This document shows positions 55,915-63,963 of a stretch of 64,000 nt of DNA, one piece after another. Every line of letters begins with the position of its first letter. Positions within the stretch are counted from its first letter, which is position 1. The DNA is from Thiocapsa rosea (lineage in GTDB: Bacteria > Pseudomonadota > Gammaproteobacteria > Chromatiales > Chromatiaceae). The DNA lies in the NCBI RefSeq assembly GCF_003634315.1, contig NZ_RBXL01000001.1:5746501-5810500 (forward strand), given 5' to 3'. A program made the position numbers and the translations under genes. The notes below the pieces were generated by a model that saw only the letters and a program-made list of their open reading frames with translations, made no database searches and was not told where the DNA came from.

Positions 55915-56110
55915 TTAAACCGCGCCCGGCGCGGTATGCGATGTTTTCGGGATGGGAACAGCCCCGGCAGACTGCACGACCGCTGGAGCCTGCGCGGTTT
56001 AAGTTATTAAAAAATTTATTATTTTAAACCACGCCCCCCGCGAAGGCTCATGATCGCACCCGATGTCGATCTCACTCGAACATGCGCGTCTCGCACTGGA
56101 CGCGGTTTAT
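55915..56110. repeat. Pair of TTAAACCGCG elements inside V-ATPase operon 1
   Basis: First unit 55915-56002 (88 bp) is a type A element in reverse orientation. After 21 bp of AT-only-rich DNA (GTTATTAAAAAATTTATTATT region, 56003-56023) comes a type B element, 56024-56110. The pair fills most of the gap between atpI and atpK. Confidence 0.85.
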
Positions 56111-56143
56111 AACGCGTTGAACCGCCGACGGACCCGGGTCCGC

Positions 56144-57976
56144 TCACGTCGCCCCCTGCACAGCCTCGCGCACAATGGGCGGCGGTACCGGAAGTGGCCT
56201 GAAGACCCTCCCGGTGCCTTGCAGAAAGCGGTTGAAAAACTCGAACAGCACGAGCCGCGTGGTCTGAATCGAGACCACCAGCCCTTCCAATAAGATGATC
56301 AGGACATTGCCCAGGATCATGATGAGGATCCCGGCCCAGAGCGGCACCGAATCCGCCATCGTGACCACGGCGACCGAGAGCGCCGAATGCGCCAACGCAA
56401 AGGCGCCGACACGCGCAAACGAGAGCGTATTGACCAGGATCTGGACCCCGGACTCCAAGAGATGGCCGATGGCGGCAAGCCCGCCGAGCAAGGCGCGATG
56501 GACCAGGAAGGCGCCGATCAGGTACCACGCCAACCCCAGCAGCGCTATCCAGCCGAGGCCGGGGCGCAGCACCGTCGCGATCAACCCCAGATAGAGCACC
56601 AGAAAGCCCAGATCCTGCATCAACCAGTGCCGCAGCTCGCCGCGCCAGAGTGCGCTCAGACCTGACAGGAGATGCCCCAGACTGAGCAGGGCGACGGCGA
56701 AGAGCAAGGGAACGCCGAGCAAGGTCAAGGGATCGTGCAGCGGATGCATCCAAAGCGCGGGGATGATGTCCTCGCGACCGAAGAGGCTGCCGAACAGGAT
56801 CCCGAAGACGATCGCCGAGGCGCCGCCGAGCACCATCAAGCGCGCCTCCGGCCAGCGTCGTTGCAGCCAGAGTCCGACGCCGACCAGCACCGCGCCCTGC
56901 CCCACGTCGCCGAACATGTAGCCGAACAACAGGGGCACCACGAGGATCAGCACCGGCGTCGGATCCGCCTCGTCCGAGCCCGGCACACCCAAAGAACGCG
57001 CGAAGAGCTCGAACGGACGCATCCAGGGCGGATTATCCAGGATCTGTGGCGGGCGCTTGCCGGGCGGCGGCTTGGTCAGGCGCAGCAAGGCGCGGGTGCG
57101 TGCCGCGTCGAGGGCGGCACGGAGCCGCTCGCCGCCCAGATCGTCGGTCCAACCCGTGACCCAGACCAGATGCTCGCCCGCGCGCTCCAGACACCCGACA
57201 TGCGCAGCAAACCAGGCCAGCCCGGCGACCTCCCCGAGCGTCTCGCCGAGATCGAATTCGTCGAAGAGGGTATCCAGCTCGGCCTTGAGGTAGACGACGC
57301 GCGTGGAGAGAAACGCGCGCCGCGCACCGATCCGTGCAAGCGAATCGCGCGCATCGCCCTTCAACCAGGGTGGCCGCTCGATAACCCGTCCCTTGACCGC
57401 CTGCACCAGTCGTTTGACCGCGTCGAGCCGATCGCGCGGACCCAGAATCATGGCGCAATCCTCGTCGCCCCACGGGATCGGACGCGGGATGACCCAGTCC
57501 GGCAACTGCGGCCGGGCATCCCTCGGCAAGACCGCGCAGAAGGTGCCTAGAACAGGTCCGCTGCGCGCCACCGCGCCGAAGTCGAGCGGACTGTCGATGA
57601 TCTTGCCGATCACCTGCGCCAACCATTTGAGCCGGGTCAGCTCTTCCTCGCAGGACTGAAGGATGTCGATCAGCGGATCCGCCTCGCGCCGCCATGCGCC
57701 GATCCGCGCGAGCGCGCGCTCCAAGACCACGTCGGGCGACTCGACCAACAGCTTGCGCCGCAGCCGTGCGCGCTCCCAGTAGCGTTCGTAGCGCACCTTC
57801 AGCGCATCGTAGGTCTGGAGTCCTTCGGAGAGATGCTCGAGCAGGGAATCCCCGCAGACCTGATCCCGGATCTCGATCTCGACCGCGCCGGTACGCGCGA
57901 GTTCGGTCACCGTGCGCACGCTTTCGCGCCGTGGGCACAGCACCTCGAACCAGCGTGTGGAGGCAGGACGCAACAT
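56144..57976 (-). CDS. atpI: V-type ATPase membrane subunit I (a-type), operon 1
   Basis: 610 residues. Cytoplasmic N-terminal arm (1-330) with coiled-coil helices, then seven or eight membrane helices from about residue 335 (VLILVVPLLFGYMFGDVGQGAVL, a family signature). The C-terminal half holds QILVNTLSFARVGAFALAHSAL, with the Arg (in FARVG) expected to face the c-ring Glu. It forms the ion half-channels. The start overlaps the preceding gene's stop by one base; a repeat pair separates it from atpK. Confidence 0.9.
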   Translation of the reverse strand: MLRPASTRWFEVLCPRRESVRTVTELARTGAVEIEIRDQVCGDSLLEHLSEGLQTYDALKVRYERYWERARLRRKLLVESPDVVLERALARIGAWRREADPLIDILQSCEEELTRLKWLAQVIGKIIDSPLDFGAVARSGPVLGTFCAVLPRDARPQLPDWVIPRPIPWGDEDCAMILGPRDRLDAVKRLVQAVKGRVIERPPWLKGDARDSLARIGARRAFLSTRVVYLKAELDTLFDEFDLGETLGEVAGLAWFAAHVGCLERAGEHLVWVTGWTDDLGGERLRAALDAARTRALLRLTKPPPGKRPPQILDNPPWMRPFELFARSLGVPGSDEADPTPVLILVVPLLFGYMFGDVGQGAVLVGVGLWLQRRWPEARLMVLGGASAIVFGILFGSLFGREDIIPALWMHPLHDPLTLLGVPLLFAVALLSLGHLLSGLSALWRGELRHWLMQDLGFLVLYLGLIATVLRPGLGWIALLGLAWYLIGAFLVHRALLGGLAAIGHLLESGVQILVNTLSFARVGAFALAHSALSVAVVTMADSVPLWAGILIMILGNVLIILLEGLVVSIQTTRLVLFEFFNRFLQGTGRVFRPLPVPPPIVREAVQGAT

Positions 57977-58755
57977 CAGGAATCCAAACGCTCCGTGTCG
58001 AAGACCGCCCGACTGAGCAAGGCAGCGCGCAACCGTTCGAGATCCAGGAAGACGATCGCGAGGTACGCGAAAAGTGCGACGGGCTGAACCGGATGTTGGT
58101 GGAGAGATGCGCGCAGATCATCGCGCAGGGCTTCACGCAGCTCCCACGCGGAGGCACAGGGCGCGTCGCGGAAGCGCTCCAGATGGGCTTGGATCAGCCG
58201 GGAGAATCCGTCCAGATCGCGCCGACAGCGGCCTCGACATGACGGCCAGCGCTCGCGCCACGCCGTTTGCCAGCGCGCGCCGAGAGCGAGCGACGCAACC
58301 CTCGCGTCGGTCTCGGCCGATAGCGCGGCAAGCCCGCTCGTCTCCCATGCCTGCGGATCCAGCGCGCCGTCCTCGCCGATCAGGCCGCGCAGCCGAACGT
58401 CCAGGGCCGACCAATCCGGTAAGGTCTCGCCGCGCGCCAGATGCTCGAGCTGCGGCAGCCAGGGCAGCCAGGCCACCCACTCGATCGCCGCCCGCCAGCG
58501 CGCTGGCGACCAGTCGGCGACGGTCATAGCCGTCTCCAGCGCCAGGGCGCGACAGCCACGATCAATCTCATGGGCCTGACTCAAGCCGGAGAAGGGCCTG
58601 ACCCAATCGATCAGCCCGGTCACGCGCGCCTCCTCCAGATAGGCCGCCAGGGTGCGCGCGCCGGACAAGCGCTGCCAATCCGCCGCGATGGGCAGCCGTG
58701 ACAGACGCGCTTGGAGACGCGCTTGGGCATAGGCGAGACGGGGACCGGCGTTCAT
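57976..58755 (-). CDS. atpC: Probable V-type ATPase subunit C, operon 1
   Basis: 259 residues, soluble and helix-rich (RLAYAQARLQARLSRLP, RTLAAYLEEARVTGLIDWVR). Assignment to subunit C (the central-axis adaptor, called d in eukaryotes) rests on position between the H-type gene and atpI, matching operon 2, and on the LSGARTLAAYLEEAR-like start. It is shorter and more divergent than the 356-residue version of operon 2. Confidence 0.6.
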   Translation of the reverse strand: MNAGPRLAYAQARLQARLSRLPIAADWQRLSGARTLAAYLEEARVTGLIDWVRPFSGLSQAHEIDRGCRALALETAMTVADWSPARWRAAIEWVAWLPWLPQLEHLARGETLPDWSALDVRLRGLIGEDGALDPQAWETSGLAALSAETDARVASLALGARWQTAWRERWPSCRGRCRRDLDGFSRLIQAHLERFRDAPCASAWELREALRDDLRASLHQHPVQPVALFAYLAIVFLDLERLRAALLSRAVFDTERLDS

Positions 58756-59138
58756 GGCGGACCGCCTTCGCCGCGCCCGATCGCGGGATCGGCATCGGCG
58801 ACGGCACCGATCATTTCATCGGCGAGAGCGGTGACGGCGGCGTTCAGTCGAGCATCGGCGGAAGCGTCGAGGCCGTCACCGACCGGCTCCGCGGACCGAT
58901 CGATGAGCTCGGAGAGTGCGTGCTGCAGACTCGTATCGGCGATCCGTTGTATCGCGAGGAGACGGCGATCGGTACGCTCGACGAGGCGACGCGCATGGTC
59001 TTCGGCATCGGCCAGGAGCCGATCGGCTTCGATACGACAGGCCGCCACCGACTCGCGCGCGGATGACTCCGCGGCCAGCGCTCGATTGAACGCAACATCG
59101 ATCCGTTCCAGGTCAGCATCGGAGGACTGCTTGATCAC
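58752..59138 (-). CDS. atpH: V-type ATPase stalk helix protein (G/H-type), operon 1
   Basis: 128 residues from a GTG at 59138; the frame extends to 59246 but the longer start gives an Arg-rich tail. The product is nearly all charged helix (AFNRALAAESSARESVAACR, then EDHARRLVERTDRR), fitting the peripheral-stalk partner of subunit E. The stop overlaps the next start as ATGA. First gene of the leftward operon. Confidence 0.6.
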   Translation of the reverse strand: MIKQSSDADLERIDVAFNRALAAESSARESVAACRIEADRLLADAEDHARRLVERTDRRLLAIQRIADTSLQHALSELIDRSAEPVGDGLDASADARLNAAVTALADEMIGAVADADPAIGRGEGGPP

Positions 59139-59263
59139 GCCGCGTCTCGCTCCATCGCGCCTCGACCGAGTGCCCCGGAGAGGCATCGGACCAAAGGCAT
59201 CGCGCCTCGACCGCGCCTCTGCGTCCCTCGTGCCCATGCATTCCACTTGGGAAGCGGTTTCGT

Positions 59264-59283
59264 TAGAATACGCTGATATTCTA
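59264..59283. promoter_or_regulatory. Perfect dyad between the two V-ATPase operons
   Basis: TAGAATACGCTGATATTCTA: 7-bp arms TAGAATA and TATTCTA around a 6-bp centre. It lies in the 340-bp divergent promoter region, 126 bp from the leftward start and about 200 bp from the rightward one. It resembles an operator for a dimeric regulator controlling one or both operons; no regulator gene is adjacent. Confidence 0.45.
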
Positions 59284-59479
59284 GTTCAGGCGTCGCAGGA
59301 CGCGGGGCGGCGGTGCGTGTTGGATTTGATCCGCGTCAGCTTCGTGACGGATTGCCCGGCCTGCGTGTGCATGGCGGGGACGATCTCGGTATAACGCCCG
59401 GCAGTGTCGCGCGCTTTTTTCCCGGTCTTCGGGTAATGTAACGCGCCGTACCTCATGTTGTTCCAGCAGGTAGATCACG

Positions 59480-59797
59480 ATGGACGACACCCTCCAACGC
59501 CTCCTCGAAGCCGAGATGCGTGCCGAGAAGATCGCTCAGCAGGCCGAGGCCGAGCAGGAGCGCACCATCCAAGAAGCGATGGCGGATGCCAAATCCGAGA
59601 ATGATCGCTTCACCGCGCGGATCCCGGATCTGCATCGGGGCTTCATCGCAAAGGCCGAGGAGCGCGCCGAGCAAAACGTCGCCGAGCTGCGTCGTCGCTA
59701 CGACGAGCGACACGTTCAACTGCGCGATCAGGCCGAGCGCCGCGAAGGCGAAGCCTTGGATGCCGCCTTTCGGGTTCTGATCGACCCCGATCGCTGA
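59480..59797 (+). CDS. atpH: V-type ATPase stalk helix protein (G/H-type), operon 2
   Basis: 105 residues, almost entirely helical and charged (LEAEMRAEKIAQQAEAEQER, EERAEQNVAELRRRYDERH), typical of the peripheral-stalk G/H subunit. The ATG at 59480 has an AGG-containing site (CAGGTAGATCACG) upstream. First gene of the rightward operon, parallel in order to operon 1. Confidence 0.78.
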   Translation: MDDTLQRLLEAEMRAEKIAQQAEAEQERTIQEAMADAKSENDRFTARIPDLHRGFIAKAEERAEQNVAELRRRYDERHVQLRDQAERREGEALDAAFRVLIDPDR

Positions 59798-59857
59798 ACG
59801 CCGCATGCATCCCTCGCCGGCGCGACGCCCGATCAGCAGCTCACTCGCGGTTCCATC

Positions 59858-60928
59858 ATGACCATCCTTGCCGACCACGCCTACCTCAACACGCGCGTCA
59901 CCGTCATGGCGATGCAGTTGTTGGAGCCGAGCGGGATCGCGGCACTCTCGCACCTGCCCTTGCCGGCTCTGGCGGAGCGTTTCGGCTTGACCGCCATCCT
60001 CGACGATCAGCAGTCCACGCGCGCGCGCAGTCGGGCTGTGGAGCAAAGCCTGATTCAGGTTCTGCTCGCCGAGCTGCTCATCCTGGTGCGACCCATGAAC
60101 ACCGCCGAGCGCGCCCTGGTGCTCGACTGGGGACGCAAATATGCGCTCTTCAACCTCAAGACGCTGATCCGCGGCAAGCTCTACGACCTCGATCAGAAAG
60201 AGATCCAGGACAATCTCTATGTGCTGCCCGAGCACATGCGCTTGTCCGAGGAGGTCAGCACCGAGCTGTTTCGCGCCGAGAACGTCCTGGAGCTGCTGCG
60301 TCAGCTCGAGGCCGGTGCCCACCGCACCCTGGCCCGTCAAGCGCGCGAGGTCTATGAGCAGCAGCGCGAGCCGTTCGCGTTGGAGGCGGCGATCGATCAA
60401 CGCTATTACGTCGGGCTGTTGCGTCAGGTCATGGCGTTCAGCGACGCGAACCTGAACCCGCTGAAACGCCTGATGGGCGCCGAGCTGGATCGCATCAATC
60501 TGATGTGGCTCCTGCGCTTCCGGTTTTCCTACCAGCTTTCGGCGTCCGAGACCTTCTACTATCTCGTCCCTTCGATGCGTCTGCTCACGCGCGATCGGCT
60601 GCTGCATCTGGTGAATGTCGAGACCTTCGAGGGCGTCGTCGCCACCTTGCCGGCGCCGCTGGACCGACTGCTCGCCGGCAGCACGAACATCGTGGACGTT
60701 CAGAAGCGCATCGGCGCCTACGCGGCAGGCGAGGCGCATTGGGTTCTGCACCACACCCAATCGGGCGTCGCGCGTGCATTGGCTTATCTCATGCTGCGCG
60801 AACGCGACCTGCTGTTGTTGTTCGCGCTGGCCCAAGGCCAGATCCTGAAGCTCCCGTCCGCCGCCATCGAGATTGCGGTCGAGCTGTCCGAGCCCGGGTG
60901 CCCCTGGGCCGGGAGTCGGGCAGCCTGA
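59858..60928 (+). CDS. atpC: V-type ATPase subunit C (AC39/d type), operon 2
   Basis: 356 residues, the usual length of this funnel-shaped helical subunit joining the stalk to the c-ring. Motifs include YLNTRVTVMAMQLLEPSGI at the start, a variant of the family's YxNARVRAM pattern, LFNLKTLIRGKLYDL, and DRINLMWLLRFRFSYQLSAS (family pattern DxxNLxxLLRxK). The gene follows atpH by 60 bp. Confidence 0.85.
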   Translation: MTILADHAYLNTRVTVMAMQLLEPSGIAALSHLPLPALAERFGLTAILDDQQSTRARSRAVEQSLIQVLLAELLILVRPMNTAERALVLDWGRKYALFNLKTLIRGKLYDLDQKEIQDNLYVLPEHMRLSEEVSTELFRAENVLELLRQLEAGAHRTLARQAREVYEQQREPFALEAAIDQRYYVGLLRQVMAFSDANLNPLKRLMGAELDRINLMWLLRFRFSYQLSASETFYYLVPSMRLLTRDRLLHLVNVETFEGVVATLPAPLDRLLAGSTNIVDVQKRIGAYAAGEAHWVLHHTQSGVARALAYLMLRERDLLLLFALAQGQILKLPSAAIEIAVELSEPGCPWAGSRAA

Positions 60929-60969
60929 TGCGTACCCCGGCACACCAACCGATGCAGAGGGGCTGACGC

Positions 60970-63306
60970 ATGTTGCGCTCGACACCGATGAAGCATGTCC
61001 GGCTTTTGGTCCTCACCGAAGACCTTCCGCAGGCATCGCTCTCCTTGGCGGACGTGGAGAGCTTTCACCCGGACACACGCCCGCCGACCGAGGCGCGGCT
61101 CGCCGGTCTGCCGGGGCGCGAGTATCGCGATGTCTTCACCCAAGCCATGGCCCGTCTGGAGAAGATCGGCAAGTTGATCCCGGTGCCGGAGACACCCGAG
61201 ATCGAGCAGGTCCGCATGGACGATCTCGCCGAGCTTCGCACCTTGAACGCCTGGCTGAGCAAGGTCTTCGCCCAAACCGCAGCCGGTCTGGAGACGCTCG
61301 GCAAATGGGTCAAGACGCCGAAGACACCCGAGATCGAGCAAGTGCGCGCGGTCGATCTCGCCGAGCCTCAGACCTTGAAAGCCTGGTTGGGTCAGGTCTT
61401 CACCCAGGTCTTCACCCAAGGCGCGGTCCGTCTGGAGAAGATCGGCAAATGGGTCAAGTCGCCGAAGACACTCAAGACCGAGCAAGGCCGGGTGGTCGAT
61501 TTCCCCGAGATTCAGACCTTGAAAGCCTGGTTGGGTCGGGTCTTTATCCAAGCCGCGGTCCGTCTGGAGGAGATCGGCAGATCGATCCCGGTGCCTGAGG
61601 CACCCGCGATCGAGCAAGTCCGGGTGATCGATTTCGCCGAGCTGCAGACCTTGAACGCCTGGTTGGGCGAGCTCTGGAACGAGACCTCCAGCTACGAGGA
61701 AGATCTGCGCCGTCTCGACGACGAGGAGCGCTTGGTCAAGGAGCAGCAAGCCGCCTTGACGAACTTCGCCCATCTCAACATCGATCTGGGCATGCTGCGC
61801 AGCAAGACGCGCTTCCTCGACTTTTACGTCGGTCTGGTTCCGCGCGAGAACCTGCGCCAATTGGAAGGCGCCGTCGGCCTGGCCGGGTACATCCTGCACG
61901 TCTATATGCAGCAAGGCGAGAGCGCCCATGTCGTGATCGTCGGTCCCGCGGGGACAAAGGAAAGTCAGCTCTCCGCCGTGCTCGACGCCGCGGGCTTTCA
62001 GAACCTGCCGATCCCGCAGGAGCTCGACCGCGCCCCGGCCGAGTTGCAGCGCGACCTCGAAGCTCAGCGCGCGTCGATCGACGCTCAACGTAAGACCCTG
62101 CTCGAGACCCTCGCGCACTGGTCCGCCCCCCTCGCAGGACCGCTGCTGAAAGCTCAGCGAACCCTGATGATGGCCGAACCGCTGGTGTCGCTCGATCCGT
62201 CAATCCGCAGTGCCGGGTACCTGACCTATCTCGCAGGCTGGGTTCCGGCACGCTCGGTCGAGCAGCTCGACGCACGCCTGCGCGAATCGCTCAATCATCC
62301 CTTCGAGATGAGCGTGCGCAACCCCACGCCGGAAGAACGCGCGCTGGTCCCGACGGTGCCGGCAAAGAGCTGGTTCCTCTCGCCCTTCGCCATGCTGGTG
62401 AAGCAATACGGTGTGCCCGAGTACGGCGAGGTCGACCCCACACCGCTTTTTGCGGTGACCTTCGTCCTGATGTTCGGGAGCATGTTCGGCGACATCGGCC
62501 AAGGCGCCGTGATCGCCCTCGCCGCCTGGTTCCTGCGCAGAAAGCTCGGGCGCTTCTGGCCGTTCGGAGTGATGGCCGGCCTGTCCTCGATGTTCTTCGG
62601 CGTGCTCTTCGGCAGCATTTTCGGCGAGGAGCACCTGATCCCCGCGCTCTGGATGAGTCCGCTGAGCGACCCGCTCCTGATGCTGCGCATCGCACTCGGC
62701 TGGGGCGTGCTCTTCCTGACACTGGCCTGTCTGCTGGCGATCTACAACCGGCTGGTCATCCACAACTGGTCCGGGGCCGTCTTCGGACACCACGGCATCA
62801 TCAATCTGATCTTCTATCTGGCGCTGATCAGCGGTGGCGTGAACGTCGCCACAGCCGGCGAGGGTGTCCCCGGGGTTCGGGTCGACGCGGTCGATGCTTT
62901 CGGTACCCTCCCGATGGTCTTGGCCATCGGCGCGCTTCTCGCCCTCGCCGCGCACAGTTGGCGGCATCAGCAAGGAGCAGCCGGGGAGAAGATCCTGGTC
63001 GTCTTCATCGAGACCCTGGAAACCGTGATCGGCTATGTCTCCAACACCTTGTCGTTCTTGCGTGTCGCCGCCTTCAGCCTGAACCATGTCGCACTCTCGA
63101 TCGCCATCATGACGCTCGCGGGCATGATGGGTATGTTCGGCCACATCGTGACCCTGATCCTCGGCAACATCTTCGTCATCGTCCTGGAGGGCGGTATCGT
63201 GATGATTCAGGTGATGCGTCTACAGTATTACGAGGGTTTCTCGCGTTATTTCTCGGGGAACGGTCATGAGTTCGCGCCGTTGAAGTTCCGGCGTGGAGCG
63301 GCCTGA
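60970..63306 (+). CDS. atpI: V-type ATPase membrane subunit I, operon 2, with repeated arm
   Basis: 778 residues, about 170 longer than its operon 1 paralogue. Residues 1-50 fit the family start (MKHVRLLVLTEDLPQASLSL). Residues 55-234 are four 44-residue repeats with a 4-residue stutter. The usual coiled-coil arm follows (RRLDDEERLVKEQQAALTNF), then from about 480 the membrane part with VLMFGSMFGDIGQGAVIALA and ETVIGYVSNTLSFLRVAAFS, whose Arg faces the c-ring Glu. ATG at 60970 has GAGGGG upstream; a second ATG at 60988 is possible. It probably forms the ion channel with the c-ring of 63514. Confidence 0.9.
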   Translation: MLRSTPMKHVRLLVLTEDLPQASLSLADVESFHPDTRPPTEARLAGLPGREYRDVFTQAMARLEKIGKLIPVPETPEIEQVRMDDLAELRTLNAWLSKVFAQTAAGLETLGKWVKTPKTPEIEQVRAVDLAEPQTLKAWLGQVFTQVFTQGAVRLEKIGKWVKSPKTLKTEQGRVVDFPEIQTLKAWLGRVFIQAAVRLEEIGRSIPVPEAPAIEQVRVIDFAELQTLNAWLGELWNETSSYEEDLRRLDDEERLVKEQQAALTNFAHLNIDLGMLRSKTRFLDFYVGLVPRENLRQLEGAVGLAGYILHVYMQQGESAHVVIVGPAGTKESQLSAVLDAAGFQNLPIPQELDRAPAELQRDLEAQRASIDAQRKTLLETLAHWSAPLAGPLLKAQRTLMMAEPLVSLDPSIRSAGYLTYLAGWVPARSVEQLDARLRESLNHPFEMSVRNPTPEERALVPTVPAKSWFLSPFAMLVKQYGVPEYGEVDPTPLFAVTFVLMFGSMFGDIGQGAVIALAAWFLRRKLGRFWPFGVMAGLSSMFFGVLFGSIFGEEHLIPALWMSPLSDPLLMLRIALGWGVLFLTLACLLAIYNRLVIHNWSGAVFGHHGIINLIFYLALISGGVNVATAGEGVPGVRVDAVDAFGTLPMVLAIGALLALAAHSWRHQQGAAGEKILVVFIETLETVIGYVSNTLSFLRVAAFSLNHVALSIAIMTLAGMMGMFGHIVTLILGNIFVIVLEGGIVMIQVMRLQYYEGFSRYFSGNGHEFAPLKFRRGAA
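61132..61671 (+). repeat. Four 132-bp coding repeats in atpI of operon 2
   Basis: Repeat units at residues 55-98, 99-142, 147-190 and 191-234, consensus opening VFTQAAVRLEKIGKWV and closing AELQTLNAWLG. A 12-bp duplication (VFTQ twice) lies between units 2 and 3. Copies differ by many substitutions, so the expansion is not brand new. Confidence 0.9.
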
Positions 63307-63513
63307 GCCATGCGTTCAACGGGAGTGAGGCATGGGACTTATCGACGCGGACATCGACTTGATCAACCCGGCGAGCCCGAATAGACCGACGGCAGTCGTC
63401 AAATCGACTGTTCCGAACAACGGACCGAACGTCTGAATGCATCGACTCAGCGCCGACCGCGCGCTGCCGAAAAACCGTATCGTCACAACCGAAACACAAC
63501 ACTGGAGCATGCA

Positions 63514-63963
63514 ATGTACTGGCTCGTCGCCCTGATGACCTTCGCCATCCTCGGACTCATCCTGCTCGGACTCATGCTAGAGCTTCGCCCGCAGCTCGCG
63601 ACCGGGGCCCGGTCCTGGTACAAGCCGGCGATGGGTACCCAGCTGGTCGTCTTCGTCGGGGCTCAGCTCGGTTTGCTGGTGCTCGGCATCAACGACGCCT
63701 TCGCCAACGTGGATGTCGTCGCCGTCGAGTCCGTCAACGAGATGTCGCTCGGCATGGGTCTGGCAATCATCGGCGCCGGTATCCCGACCGCCATTTCCAC
63801 CATCGGGGCCGGCATTGCGGTCGGTCCGATCGGCGCCGCCTCACTTGCCGCCATCACCGAGAAGCCGGAGAACCTCGGCCGAACCCTTATTTATCTCGGG
63901 CTTGCCGAGGGCATCGCCATCTACGGCCTGGTCATCTCGATCCTGCTGATCAACAAGCTGTAA
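63514..63963 (+). CDS. atpK: V-type ATPase proteolipid c subunit, operon 2
   Basis: 149 residues and four helices. Two N-terminal helices (MYWLVALMTFAILGLILLGL and QLVVFVGAQLGLLVLGI) precede the c-type hairpin: AIIGAGIPTAISTIGAGIAV and TLIYLGLAEGIAIYGLVISI with the ion-binding E132. Longer than the 118-residue paralogue in operon 1. The gap of 207 bp from atpI holds no gene. Further subunits (F, E, A, B, D) are expected beyond the right edge. Confidence 0.88.
   Translation: MYWLVALMTFAILGLILLGLMLELRPQLATGARSWYKPAMGTQLVVFVGAQLGLLVLGINDAFANVDVVAVESVNEMSLGMGLAIIGAGIPTAISTIGAGIAVGPIGAASLAAITEKPENLGRTLIYLGLAEGIAIYGLVISILLINKL

Noticed and set aside
59453-60985. 510-codon minus-strand frame
   Set aside because: Antisense to atpH and atpC of the second V-ATPase operon; composition of a shadow frame.
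60784-62118. 444-codon minus-strand frame with internal repeats
   Set aside because: The repeats mirror the four coding repeats of subunit I on the plus strand, which is clearly the real gene.
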